NCBI GenBank assembly: GCA_041391745.1
Contig: JAWKNK010000005.1
Span: forward strand, 128,429 to 192,428
Length of the DNA: 64,000 bases
Source of the DNA: JAIXWP01 sp041391745
Lineage (GTDB): Bacteria > Bacteroidota > Bacteroidia > Flavobacteriales_D > Sanyastnellaceae
Direction: 5' to 3'
The translations under genes were made by a program, and so were the position numbers. The notes under the pieces were generated by a model. The model was given only the letters and a program-made list of their open reading frames with translations. It was not told the DNA's origin and did not search any database. Shown here in pieces: positions 54,819 through 63,852 of this stretch. The stretch's first letter is position 1. The number at the start of each line of letters is the position of its first letter.

Positions 54819-55820
54819 TTATTTTACATTAAACCTCATTACACTCACTTCATTTTTATCCGAAACTTGAATAAAATAAAGGCCTGCAGCCAAAGACTCA
54901 ATATTCAAAACTTCGATTTCAGAACTAAGATTGCCCATCATCACTTCCTTGCCTATTTGATCCATTACTTTATACTCGGCACCCATATCCCAATTACCGC
55001 GTATATTGATTTGACCATCTGCTGGATTTGGATAGACAGCAACTTCTAGTTGATCCATTTCTTCAACAGAAACAAGTAATGGTTCAAAATGATAAACCGT
55101 CCCATTATCTGGAGCAGTGCTCATGTGTGTGCCCGCGTCAAAATCATCGAACGTTGCATAGTCTTGCCAAGTTGGATTCGCTGCTTCACCAGTCAAAGTC
55201 CACATTTCAGCATAGGTATAATTAAGCACATCCAATTCACGAATAAAAGTCACAGGAACGCCTTCATAATCATTGATAACATTGTAATCTAATCCCTCTT
55301 GAGCTCCGTAATGAAACTCTATCACTCCATTTTCAAACAACCACATTTGAAGGTTGTAACGCATGGAATAAGGAGCTCCTTCATTATAAAAAGCGACATT
55401 CGACCATTCCAATTTAAAAATTCGGCTTCCCACTTCTCCTTCCAGCAAATAGCGGATATCGGAATCAGCCTTTCCATTATTATCATATTGACCGTCGATA
55501 ATATCCATCATGAATGGTGAAATTTGAGCATATGGCGTAGCTAGATTTGTTGAACTCATCACCATTTCTACTCCATATCCGTCCCATCCATCAAAGTTGA
55601 TATTTTGATAGTAATGGCCGAGGTAAGGAAAATCAAATCCAATTTCCACTACGTAATCTGGGTCGTCGTAAGGTATTCCCTGGGTTAATGAAGTAGGCAT
55701 AGTCAATGCAGCATAATCATTACTCATCACAGTCAGGTTAAAAAAAGGCTCCTGAGCAGAAGCGTTTGAAGAGATAAAAATGGCAGCTGCCATTGTCAAA
55801 ACAGAGTAAATTTTTTTCAT
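54819..55820 (-). CDS. Secreted T9SS cargo protein of unknown function
   Basis: About 333 residues from the ATG at 55820 (MKKIYSVLTMAAAIFISSNASAQ, signal peptide). The middle region (about 25-250) is rich in aromatic residues and beta strands, with no catalytic motif I know. The last ~75 residues, starting VAVYPNPADGQINIRG and ending VMRFNVK, are a type A T9SS sorting domain. It is divergent from the riboswitch-metH operon and 51 nt upstream of metK. Confidence 0.82.
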   Translation of the reverse strand: MKKIYSVLTMAAAIFISSNASAQEPFFNLTVMSNDYAALTMPTSLTQGIPYDDPDYVVEIGFDFPYLGHYYQNINFDGWDGYGVEMVMSSTNLATPYAQISPFMMDIIDGQYDNNGKADSDIRYLLEGEVGSRIFKLEWSNVAFYNEGAPYSMRYNLQMWLFENGVIEFHYGAQEGLDYNVINDYEGVPVTFIRELDVLNYTYAEMWTLTGEAANPTWQDYATFDDFDAGTHMSTAPDNGTVYHFEPLLVSVEEMDQLEVAVYPNPADGQINIRGNWDMGAEYKVMDQIGKEVMMGNLSSEIEVLNIESLAAGLYFIQVSDKNEVSVMRFNVK

Positions 55821-55859
55821 AGTCAAGATTTATGTTCCAAAGGTGATAAAAATATTCTA

Positions 55860-55867
55860 TATATTTG
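55860..55867 (+). promoter_or_regulatory. -7 element upstream of the SAM riboswitch
   Basis: TATATTTG fits the -7 consensus and ends 3 nt before the riboswitch P1 stem, so transcription would begin at or just within the aptamer 5' end. Confidence 0.5.
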
Positions 55868-55870
55868 CAG

Positions 55871-55990
55871 CGCTTTATCAAGAAAGACGGAGGGACATGG
55901 CCCTGTGAAGTCTTGGCAACCGGCCTCAATACTCAAAAAGAGGAAAAGGTGCCAATTCCATCCCGAACCAGGTTCGGGCCAGATGAGGCG
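55871..55990 (+). ncRNA. SAM-I (S-box) riboswitch
   Basis: The conserved core is present: ATCAAGA, GGAGGGACATGGCCCTGTGAAG, TTGGCAACCGGCC, and AAGGTGCCAATTCC. P1 is CGCTTTA (55871-55877) with TGAGGCG (55984-55990). Downstream TTCAGTT/AACTGAA (about 55992-56010) can form a short hairpin that may belong to the expression platform; no typical U-rich terminator follows, so control may act on translation. It precedes metH by 88 nt and should turn the methionine genes off when SAM is plentiful. Confidence 0.92.
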
Positions 55991-56077
55991 ATTCAGTTTT
56001 CTACAACTGAACTCGTACCCCTCTGTATTTTATTGGTAATGCATTTACATCATTGAACTATCAATGTATTATACTTT

Positions 56078-57091
56078 ATGAGCATTACATTATCAGAGTT
56101 AGCAAAACAAAAAGTCCTTGTTCTCGATGGAGCCATGGGAACTATGATCCAGCGACACAAGCTAGAAGAAGAGGATTTTAGAGGGGAGAGATTTATCAAT
56201 CACCCTAGTCCTGTAAAAGGTAATAACGACCTTTTGGTACTCACTCAGCCAGCCATTATCGAAGGCATTCATTTGCAGTATTTCGAAGCAGGTGCTGATA
56301 TTGTTGAAACCAATACTTTCAACGCTCAGCGCATCTCCATGGCCGACTATCAGATGGAAGAGCTTTCCTATGAGATCAATGTGGAAGCGGCTAAGTGTGC
56401 AGTGCGCGCTCGAGATAAGTATTACGAAAAGCATGGAACTTCAGAACCAAAATTCGTAGCAGGAGCGATTGGACCAACCAATAAAACGGCCAGCCTATCG
56501 CCAGATGTAAACGATCCTGGTTTTAGAGGAATTACATACGATGAACTTGTGGCTGCTTATAAGGAACAAGCAGCAGGCTTGTTAGAAGGCGGCGTAGATG
56601 CATTCTTGGTGGAGACCATTTTCGATACACTCAATGCAAAGGCTGCATTTTTTGCCATTCAAGAATTGATGGATGAAAAAGGCGTAGTCCTTCCTATTAT
56701 GGCCAGCGGTACCATCACCGATGCCAGCGGTCGCACATTATCCGGACAAACTGCACAAGCAGTTCATATATCATTATCCCATGTCCCGCTTTTAAGTATT
56801 GGATTCAATTGCGCTTTGGGTGCAACGCAATTGCAACCCTATGTGAATATTCTTTCTGAAGAAGTGGATTGTTTAGTAAGCGCATATCCTAACGCTGGAC
56901 TACCCAATGCAATGGGACATTACGATCAATCGCCACAAGAAATGGCTTCATTGATTGAAGAATATTTAAGTCGAAATATTGTAAATATTGTGGGAGGATG
57001 CTGCGGTACCACTCCTGATCATATTGCAGCCATCGCACAAGTTGCTAAAAAACATCAACCACGAATTGCTCAAGAAGCACCTGCCTTATAA
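56078..57091 (+). CDS. metH: Methionine synthase homocysteine-binding subunit (MetH N-terminal module)
   Basis: The homocysteine S-methyltransferase module of cobalamin-dependent methionine synthase, as a separate 337-residue protein. It starts with VLDGAMGTMIQ and keeps the three zinc cysteines: Cys245 (GFNCALG) and Cys308-Cys309 (GGCCGTTPDH). It ends 2 nt before the next gene, which holds the rest of MetH. Together the two total 1231 residues, as in the one-piece E. coli enzyme (about 1227), so this is a gene split at a domain border and not a truncation. SAM-I riboswitch upstream. Confidence 0.93.
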   Translation: MSITLSELAKQKVLVLDGAMGTMIQRHKLEEEDFRGERFINHPSPVKGNNDLLVLTQPAIIEGIHLQYFEAGADIVETNTFNAQRISMADYQMEELSYEINVEAAKCAVRARDKYYEKHGTSEPKFVAGAIGPTNKTASLSPDVNDPGFRGITYDELVAAYKEQAAGLLEGGVDAFLVETIFDTLNAKAAFFAIQELMDEKGVVLPIMASGTITDASGRTLSGQTAQAVHISLSHVPLLSIGFNCALGATQLQPYVNILSEEVDCLVSAYPNAGLPNAMGHYDQSPQEMASLIEEYLSRNIVNIVGGCCGTTPDHIAAIAQVAKKHQPRIAQEAPAL

Positions 57092-57093
57092 TT

Positions 57094-59778
57094 ATGTCAA
57101 CTTTATCTCAAGCGAAAATAAAACTAAGCGGATTGGAAGGGCTCATAGCAACTTCTGATTCCAATTTTATAAATGTTGGTGAGCGTACCAATGTTACAGG
57201 CTCAAAAAAGTTTTTGAACCTCATCAAAGACAATAAATTTGATGAAGCCCTTTCTGTGGCTCGTGAGCAAGTAGAAGGCGGCGCTCAAATCATCGACATC
57301 AACATGGATGAAGCGATGATTGATGGTGTGCAAGCAATGAAACGCTTTCTGCACCTTATCGCATCCGAACCCGATATCGCTCGCGTGCCCATTATGATAG
57401 ACTCTTCCAAATGGGAAATCATTGAAGAGGGCTTGAAATGTATTCAAGGAAAATCAATTGTAAATAGCATTTCACTCAAGGAAGGAGAAGCCGATTTTAT
57501 AGCGAAAGCGAAGAAAGTAAGAAGATATGGAGCAGCTGTGATTGTGATGGCTTTTGATGAAGTAGGTCAAGCTGATTCGTACGAACGACGCATTGAAATT
57601 TGTGAGCGTGCCTACAATATCTTGACCCAGCAAATTGGCTTTCCTCCTACTGATATCATCTTTGACCCCAATATTTTCCCTGTTGGAACGGGAATGGAAG
57701 AACATAAAAACAATGCACTTGATTTTTTCAATGCCACAAAATGGATTAAAGAAAATCTTCCTGGTGCACTAGTGAGCGGTGGGGTTTCCAATGTCTCTTT
57801 TTCATTTAGAGGAAATAATCGTGTGAGAGAAGCGATGCACAGCGCATTTCTCTATCACGGCATTCAACATGGAATGGACATGGGCATTGTGAATCCATCA
57901 CAACTCGAAGTGTACGATGAGATTCCGAAAGACCTATTGGAATTAGTAGAAGATGTTTTATTGAATAGAAGAGATGATGCGACCGAACGTTTGCTCGGTT
58001 ATGCAGATGCCAATAAAGATGCTAAGGGAAAAGAAAAAGTGGAGGATTTGGAATGGAGAAAGCTTCCCATTGAAAAGCGTCTTGAACATGCACTCGTAAA
58101 AGGAATTCTTGATTACATCGAGGAAGACACAGAAGAAGCTCGAGTAAAATACGGTCGTCCTATACATGTGATCGAAGGGCCATTGATGGCGGGAATGAAC
58201 ATCGTTGGCGATCTTTTTGGTTCAGGAAAAATGTTCTTGCCTCAGGTTGTAAAAAGCGCCAGGGTGATGAAGCGATCGGTTGCCATACTCGAACCATTCT
58301 TATTGGAAGAAATGGCACAAAATGCTTCGGAAGGAATATCACGAGGTGCTGGAAAAGTATTGTTGGCCACTGTGAAAGGAGATGTTCACGACATTGGTAA
58401 AAACATCGTAGGTGTTGTGTTGGCGTGCAACAACTATCAGATCATTGATATGGGAGTGATGGTACCTACAGAAAAAATCATCGAAAAAGCGATTGAAGAA
58501 GATGTAGATGCTATTGGACTAAGCGGATTGATCACACCTTCTCTCGACGAGATGATTACTGTGGCAAAAGAAATGGAAAGAAGAGGATTAAAAATTCCAT
58601 TGCTTATTGGCGGAGCTACAACTTCTCGTGTTCATACAGCGGTAAAGATTGCACCTAGCTATACTTCAAGCGTCATTCACGTGTTGGACGCATCGCGCGC
58701 TGTGCCGGTGATGTCGCAATTGCTTTCAGAAAATGAAACCGAGAAAGCCTCGTTTGTTGAAGGCATCAAAGCGGAATATGTGAAAGTAAAAGAAAACTAC
58801 GAAAAGCATTATTCTGAAAAACCACTTCTCTCACTTGAAGATGCGCGTAAAAACAAATTAAAACTTGAGTTCAACGATTCGACCATCGTTCGCCCGAAGA
58901 CAATAGGAACGCACGTATTGGAAGACATTGATTTGAATGTACTTCAAAGTTATATCGATTGGACGCCGTTCTTTCAGACATGGGAATTACATGGGAAATA
59001 TCCGCAAATCTTAACGGACAAAGTTGTTGGCGAGCAGGCCACTTCTCTATTCCAAGATACGCAAAAAATGCTTTCTAACATAATTGAAACAAAAGCACTC
59101 AAGGCAAAAGCAGTGTTTGGAATTTACGCGGCAAATAGCAACGAGAAAGATGATGTGGTTTTAAAAGAAAAAAATATTGTCTTTCACACCTTACGCCAGC
59201 AAACATCTAAAACAAGCAATCAGCCCAATATTGCACTAAGTGATTTTGTGGCACCCGAAGGTATTTTCGAAGATTATATTGGCACGTTTGCGGTATCCGC
59301 AGGCTTCGGATTAGAAACATTCATAGCTCCATTCGAAGCGAAGAAAGATGATTACAACATTATCCTGGCTAAAGCATTGGCCGATCGTTTGGCTGAGGCT
59401 GCTGCTGAGTATTTGCATAAAGAAGTACGGACCAACTATTGGGGTTACGCCACCTCAGAAGCTTTGAGCAATGATGAATTGATTGCTGAAGAATATCAAG
59501 GCATCCGCCCTGCACCGGGATATCCAGCTTGTCCCGATCACTTGGAAAAAAATACAATTTGGCAATTGATGAATGTGGAAGAAAATACAGGAATCAAATT
59601 GACATCATCATTGGCCATGTATCCTGCCGCAAGCGTATCCGGATATTACTTTGCGCATCCGCAATCGAAATATTTTGGTTTAGGAAAAATCACAAAAGAA
59701 CAAGTAGCCGACTATGCGCAGCGCAAAGGCATTGCGCAAAGCGAAGCAGAAAAATGGCTCTCTCCAAATATTATTTAA
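57094..59778 (+). CDS. metH: Methionine synthase folate-, cobalamin- and SAM-binding subunit
   Basis: An 894-residue protein: pterin-binding domain (about 10-260, NVGERTNVTGSKKF), cobalamin cap and B12 domain with the DxHxxG motif at Asp430-Val-His432-Asp-Ile-Gly435 (KGDVHDIGKNIVGVVLACN), and a C-terminal SAM-binding reactivation domain with RPAPGYPACPDH. It transfers methyl from methyl-THF to homocysteine held by the separate upstream subunit. Starts 2 nt after that gene, with metF 4 nt downstream. Confidence 0.95.
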   Translation: MSTLSQAKIKLSGLEGLIATSDSNFINVGERTNVTGSKKFLNLIKDNKFDEALSVAREQVEGGAQIIDINMDEAMIDGVQAMKRFLHLIASEPDIARVPIMIDSSKWEIIEEGLKCIQGKSIVNSISLKEGEADFIAKAKKVRRYGAAVIVMAFDEVGQADSYERRIEICERAYNILTQQIGFPPTDIIFDPNIFPVGTGMEEHKNNALDFFNATKWIKENLPGALVSGGVSNVSFSFRGNNRVREAMHSAFLYHGIQHGMDMGIVNPSQLEVYDEIPKDLLELVEDVLLNRRDDATERLLGYADANKDAKGKEKVEDLEWRKLPIEKRLEHALVKGILDYIEEDTEEARVKYGRPIHVIEGPLMAGMNIVGDLFGSGKMFLPQVVKSARVMKRSVAILEPFLLEEMAQNASEGISRGAGKVLLATVKGDVHDIGKNIVGVVLACNNYQIIDMGVMVPTEKIIEKAIEEDVDAIGLSGLITPSLDEMITVAKEMERRGLKIPLLIGGATTSRVHTAVKIAPSYTSSVIHVLDASRAVPVMSQLLSENETEKASFVEGIKAEYVKVKENYEKHYSEKPLLSLEDARKNKLKLEFNDSTIVRPKTIGTHVLEDIDLNVLQSYIDWTPFFQTWELHGKYPQILTDKVVGEQATSLFQDTQKMLSNIIETKALKAKAVFGIYAANSNEKDDVVLKEKNIVFHTLRQQTSKTSNQPNIALSDFVAPEGIFEDYIGTFAVSAGFGLETFIAPFEAKKDDYNIILAKALADRLAEAAAEYLHKEVRTNYWGYATSEALSNDELIAEEYQGIRPAPGYPACPDHLEKNTIWQLMNVEENTGIKLTSSLAMYPAASVSGYYFAHPQSKYFGLGKITKEQVADYAQRKGIAQSEAEKWLSPNII

Positions 59779-59782
59779 GACA

Positions 59783-60736
59783 ATGAAAGTAATTGATCAT
59801 ATCAACAATGCGAAGAAAACACTATTCAGCATTGAAATTCTTCCTCCATTAAAAGGACAAAACATCGCATCGATTTTCGAAACTATGGACAAGCTCATGG
59901 AGTTTGATCCAGCCTTTGTAGATGTTACATATCACCGCGAAGAATACGTATTTCGTGATGCAGGAAATGGACTACTTGAAAAACATGTGGTGAAAAAGCG
60001 ACCAGGTACTGTTGGTATTTGTGCTGCTGTCACCAACCGCTATCACGTGGATACCGTGCCGCACATCATTTGTGGCGGATTTACACGACAAGAAACAGAA
60101 GATGCATTGATTGACTTGAATTTTGTAGGTATCGACAATGTGCTTGTGCTACGTGGAGATCCAATTAAAAGTGAGGGGCGATTTAAACCAGAAAATGATG
60201 GACATGCGTACGCCAATGAATTGGTGCATCAAGTGGTGAATATGAATCATGGGAAGTACTTAGATCCCGATTTGAAAGATGTTCAGAAAACCAATTTTTG
60301 TATTGGTGTCGCTGGATATCCAGAAAAACATTTTGAATCGCCCAACTTGAATACCGACTTACGCTATTTAAAAGCGAAAGTGGATGCCGGTGCGGAGTAC
60401 ATTGTAACACAAATGTTTTTCGACAACAGCAAGTTTTTTGAGTACGTAGAAAAGTGTAAATCCATTGGCATCAACGTGCCCATTATACCCGGCTTAAAGC
60501 CTTTGACCTCCAAGTCACAATTAAGTGTAATTCCCCATCACTTTCACATCGACATGCCCGACGAGTTGGTAGAGTTGGTTGAAAAAGCGAAGACCGACGC
60601 CGAAGTTCGTGAGATTGGCGTGCAATGGTGCATCAAGCAATCCAAGGAACTCAAAGAAGCAGGAGTCCCAGTGCTTCACTACTATACCATGGGTAAAGCC
60701 AAGAGTACAGCCGAGATCGCTAAGGCGGTGTTTTAA
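59783..60736 (+). CDS. metF: 5,10-methylenetetrahydrofolate reductase
   Basis: Makes the 5-methyl-THF used by MetH. The 317-residue flavoenzyme starts at the ATG at 59783 (MKVIDHINNAKKTLFSIEILPP), where the Glu of IEILPP corresponds to the catalytic Glu28 region. DNVLVLRGDP and the C-terminal PGLKPLTSKSQL are typical of MetF. A longer frame from 59714 lies inside metH and is rejected. The stop overlaps the convergent gene by 4 nt. Third gene of the SAM-controlled operon. Confidence 0.94.
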   Translation: MKVIDHINNAKKTLFSIEILPPLKGQNIASIFETMDKLMEFDPAFVDVTYHREEYVFRDAGNGLLEKHVVKKRPGTVGICAAVTNRYHVDTVPHIICGGFTRQETEDALIDLNFVGIDNVLVLRGDPIKSEGRFKPENDGHAYANELVHQVVNMNHGKYLDPDLKDVQKTNFCIGVAGYPEKHFESPNLNTDLRYLKAKVDAGAEYIVTQMFFDNSKFFEYVEKCKSIGINVPIIPGLKPLTSKSQLSVIPHHFHIDMPDELVELVEKAKTDAEVREIGVQWCIKQSKELKEAGVPVLHYYTMGKAKSTAEIAKAVF

Positions 60737-62325
60737 TATTTACAGAATGTTTTTATGGTTTCAGGAATTGTGTCAATTTTGACATAATAAATTCCAGAAG
60801 GAAACTTCTGAACGCTATAATTCATTTGCTCGGATTGAATGATAATCGAGTCAATTCTCTCCCCGATTGAATTGTAGATAGACAGTGTTGAACCAATTGA
60901 CATACTCGATATCGCAATGGTTAAATTATTCATTGTTGGGTTGGGCCATAAATCAAACTCCCTAACCGAAAGAGAAGGCTGTACACCGTTCAATGCTTCC
61001 ACATGGAGCACTGCCACATCACTGTAAGTGTCACAAGTTCCACTTGTGATTTTACATCGATATCTATCACCGTCATTCCACAAATTACTGTATGCTCCTG
61101 TTAAAGTGGATGTATTCACACCCTGGTAGAAATTTGAATTGTATATTGGATTCCATACATTCATCGTTTCCTTTTGCCAATTGAATTCTAAATCACTTTC
61201 AGTGCTTAATACCTGAAAGAAAAATGGTTCACCTTCAATTATCTGCATATCCTGAGGCTGCATTTCAATATTGGGAAGTGGGGATAAATGCAATGGTTCA
61301 TAATAATATCCAATGCATCCAAGCTCGTCTTCAATTATCAATTCCAAAACAATATCTTCATCTATGGTAAATGACTCGCCATTTGTGAAATTGCTTGAAT
61401 ATACAAGATTAGATTCAGGTGTATATTCAGATGTCACTAACTGACCAACGCAAACTACTCCGGAGGGTGAAATGCTCCAGTCTGAGACAGGACTCAAGTG
61501 TAAAGGTATCTCGAGCAAAGTATCAGCATAACATCCATAGCTAGATATAGCGGAAATGGTAAAATTGGTACTCCCCGTAACAGTAAAAGGAACATCCAAC
61601 TCAATACTTGCGTCAGGTATATAAATCACCCCTTCCTCCTCTTCAACAGAAATGACAACCTCTGAGTTTTCACAAACTAATGACGGCAGATTGGCTATGA
61701 CATTAATTGAAGGCGACTCTCGCACTATCGCTTGAACAGGTCCAACACTATTTGAAATCCCGCATGAATTCAACAATCGACAGGAAATACTAAGGGTATC
61801 GGGGTGTGGGGGTGTGAATTCCAAAATATTTAGAGATTCCGCTATGGAAAATTCTGAACTCTGAGCAGCTGTTACGGTCCAGTGAAAATTGCCAGCGTCA
61901 ATTGGTTCATCCACTTCAACAAGAAACTCATTACTTGTATTTTCACAAATACTAGAATCACCAGAAATCGTACCTGACACCAAAGGAACATCGCAATAAT
62001 TAAAATTCAACAAAAAGGAACCATGGGAATATTCCAGGTTATCTATTGAAATTCCTGAGTAACCGCTTGGTTCCGTGGCGTTCCAAAAATTACCACTTAC
62101 CCATAGTTCTGAAATCAATGATGGAATTAGGTACAATCCATTCTGCTGTCCAGATCCACCAATCTGAAATACATTTATCAGATTGAAATTCAAATCGTAT
62201 GAAGAAATGAATGTGTCACCCTCCGGAGCTAGATAGTACCAAGGAAGAATCATAAATATCCAAGCCATTTGTTTCACTTCCATTAGTACATTTCCAAATT
62301 TTCCCATTTGAAACCGCGATATCAC
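60733..62325 (-). CDS. T9SS cargo protein, C-terminal part (frameshifted)
   Basis: The downstream frame of an ~899-residue secreted protein. From LAPEGDTFISSYDLN (about residue 31) it continues the upstream propeller, then shows PKD/Ig-like repeats (ISGDSSICENTSNEFLVEV, and others) and ends in a type A T9SS sorting tail (FDLWPNPTMNNLTIA to TFCKY). The first ~30 residues of this frame, MISRFQMGKFGNVLM..., are out-of-frame readthrough and not real. No signal peptide of its own, so it would not be exported alone. Confidence 0.8.
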   Translation of the reverse strand: MISRFQMGKFGNVLMEVKQMAWIFMILPWYYLAPEGDTFISSYDLNFNLINVFQIGGSGQQNGLYLIPSLISELWVSGNFWNATEPSGYSGISIDNLEYSHGSFLLNFNYCDVPLVSGTISGDSSICENTSNEFLVEVDEPIDAGNFHWTVTAAQSSEFSIAESLNILEFTPPHPDTLSISCRLLNSCGISNSVGPVQAIVRESPSINVIANLPSLVCENSEVVISVEEEEGVIYIPDASIELDVPFTVTGSTNFTISAISSYGCYADTLLEIPLHLSPVSDWSISPSGVVCVGQLVTSEYTPESNLVYSSNFTNGESFTIDEDIVLELIIEDELGCIGYYYEPLHLSPLPNIEMQPQDMQIIEGEPFFFQVLSTESDLEFNWQKETMNVWNPIYNSNFYQGVNTSTLTGAYSNLWNDGDRYRCKITSGTCDTYSDVAVLHVEALNGVQPSLSVREFDLWPNPTMNNLTIAISSMSIGSTLSIYNSIGERIDSIIIQSEQMNYSVQKFPSGIYYVKIDTIPETIKTFCKY

Positions 62326-63433
62326 TCACATAACTGTAATTTGGATAGTCCTGAACATAATCCCCTGTTTCAGTGGCCACTCTTGTGATATTGTTGCCTT
62401 GAGAAGGATGCACAATGATACCATCATACAACTCCATTGTATATACACCACTAGCGCTGATAATTAAGGAGGATTCGTCTAAAAGCACTACACTCCGGAT
62501 AATTGCATAATTATATATCTCAACTCCAAGTTCATCAAACCACAATACGTTACCATCCTCATCTATTTTAACCAAAAAGCCTAATGTATCAGGATATCCG
62601 TTTGCATCCATAATCCCAATTGGTCGGCTAAAATTTATTTCTCCCGAGCTATAATTAAACATAACTTGTCCAATCAAGCTTCCTGACCAATAAGTATTTC
62701 CGCTTGAATCTGATTCGAATCCATAAAATTTGAGTAAACCATCCACTACGTCCATTACATTCACCCAAATCAATTCCATGTCAGATGAATATTTTGCCAT
62801 ATATCTCACAGAACTATTGTCTGGACTTCCAGTTAATGGCCCAATTTGCTCATCAAAAACTACAGGGGAACTGGACCCAAGTGTCAAATAAAAGTTGTTA
62901 TTTTTATCAGAGTCTATCGTAGTATTAAGGAACGATACATTTGCTGGTAGCATCAAGCTTCCGATCAAGCCACCATCCAAATCGAAGGACAACACAAATA
63001 AGTCAGCGCTCCCTACACTTGTGTACCATTGTTCATTTTCGCTAGGATCAAGATCTACAGTTGCAGTGACAGATCCCGTAATAAGAATTTTTTGATCGGA
63101 AGTAATAGTTAGGTCACCAATATTAAAAGTGTTGCTTGGCCAATACAATGACCACACATAACTACCTTCAGAATTGATTTTCACTAAACAATAGCAATAT
63201 GTATTTGATGGTGTTATAAGGACCTCCCCTTCTCCTGGGTCAATGTCGGTTTCAGAATTTACGCGAAAAACTGAGTACGCATTTCCCAAATCATCAGTGA
63301 CTGGGCGAATAGATTTATCCATATAATCTGAAGGCCAATACATTGGCCATGTAACTTGAGCTCCCAAATTTTGAGAAAATGATACAAGATGATATATCCC
63401 CAGAATAGCAACAAAAAATAGTTTTAGTTTCAT
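62216..63433 (-). CDS. T9SS cargo protein, N-terminal part (truncated by a frameshift)
   Basis: Signal peptide MKLKLFFVAILGIYHLVSFS, then about 375 residues of SBBP/propeller-like repeats (WSLYWPSNTFNIGDLTITSDQKILITGSV in pieces, ILITGSVTATVDLDPSE, LVKIDEDGNVLWFDELG). It ends with SSLVLSSSGG and TGA. One extra base near 62229-62240 (CTA-T-CTA-GCT) separates it from the other part; without it the sequence reads SSLVL-LAPEGDTF. The gene span 60733-63433 is 2701 nt, one more than a multiple of three. Confidence 0.8.
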   Translation of the reverse strand: MKLKLFFVAILGIYHLVSFSQNLGAQVTWPMYWPSDYMDKSIRPVTDDLGNAYSVFRVNSETDIDPGEGEVLITPSNTYCYCLVKINSEGSYVWSLYWPSNTFNIGDLTITSDQKILITGSVTATVDLDPSENEQWYTSVGSADLFVLSFDLDGGLIGSLMLPANVSFLNTTIDSDKNNNFYLTLGSSSPVVFDEQIGPLTGSPDNSSVRYMAKYSSDMELIWVNVMDVVDGLLKFYGFESDSSGNTYWSGSLIGQVMFNYSSGEINFSRPIGIMDANGYPDTLGFLVKIDEDGNVLWFDELGVEIYNYAIIRSVVLLDESSLIISASGVYTMELYDGIIVHPSQGNNITRVATETGDYVQDYPNYSYVSDIAVSNGKIWKCTNGSETNGLDIYDSSLVLSSSGG

Positions 63434-63509
63434 GTTTGATAGTTATTATATCAAATTTAATAAAATTCCATTCGACTTGAGTATCTCTTCGAAACTTCTA
63501 AAAGTTCAT

Positions 63510-63734
63510 TTATTGTGACGAACGCACCCCTGATATGCTTCTAATTATTTGACTTGTGCTCGGGCCAAATCCATTTCAAAATATATAATAAAAAAAGGAA
63601 TTTCTATAGAAAGGGTAATTCCTGAGGGATATTTTGATTCTGAGCCAATTATTATTGGAGCGCAAATTGAGGAAGAACACCACATAAATAGACGAAATGA
63701 ATTCAAAATATTCAGCACCGATTACTCCGAATAA
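63510..63734 (+). pseudogene. Decayed C-terminal OmpA domain remnant
   Basis: The frame from 63549 reads ARAKSISKYIIKKGISIERVIPEGY and EEEHHINRRNEFKIF, the end of an OmpA peptidoglycan-binding domain (normally RAxSVxxYLIxxGI...EExHxxNRRTEF). Just upstream, in another frame, DERTPD resembles the HTDERGTD motif, so the gene has at least one frameshift and no N-terminus. The gap 63434-63884 holds only this remnant and the edge of the IS. Confidence 0.65.
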
Positions 63735-63852
63735 ATCACGGTCAACTTCCCCTGCCCCCCTATCAAAAACATCATTTGAAATTTCCACTTAGTCTCCTAT
63801 CTTCAAAATCTTGTTGAAGGATGAAAATGAGTATTCGTCATTTGTGCTTTCC

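Noticed and set aside
57089..57094. Frameshift splitting metH
   Set aside because: The break lies at a domain border with a proper stop and ATG, and split metH is known in this lineage.
59714..59782. N-terminal extension of MetF
   Set aside because: It lies inside metH in another frame; the family N-terminus begins at 59783.
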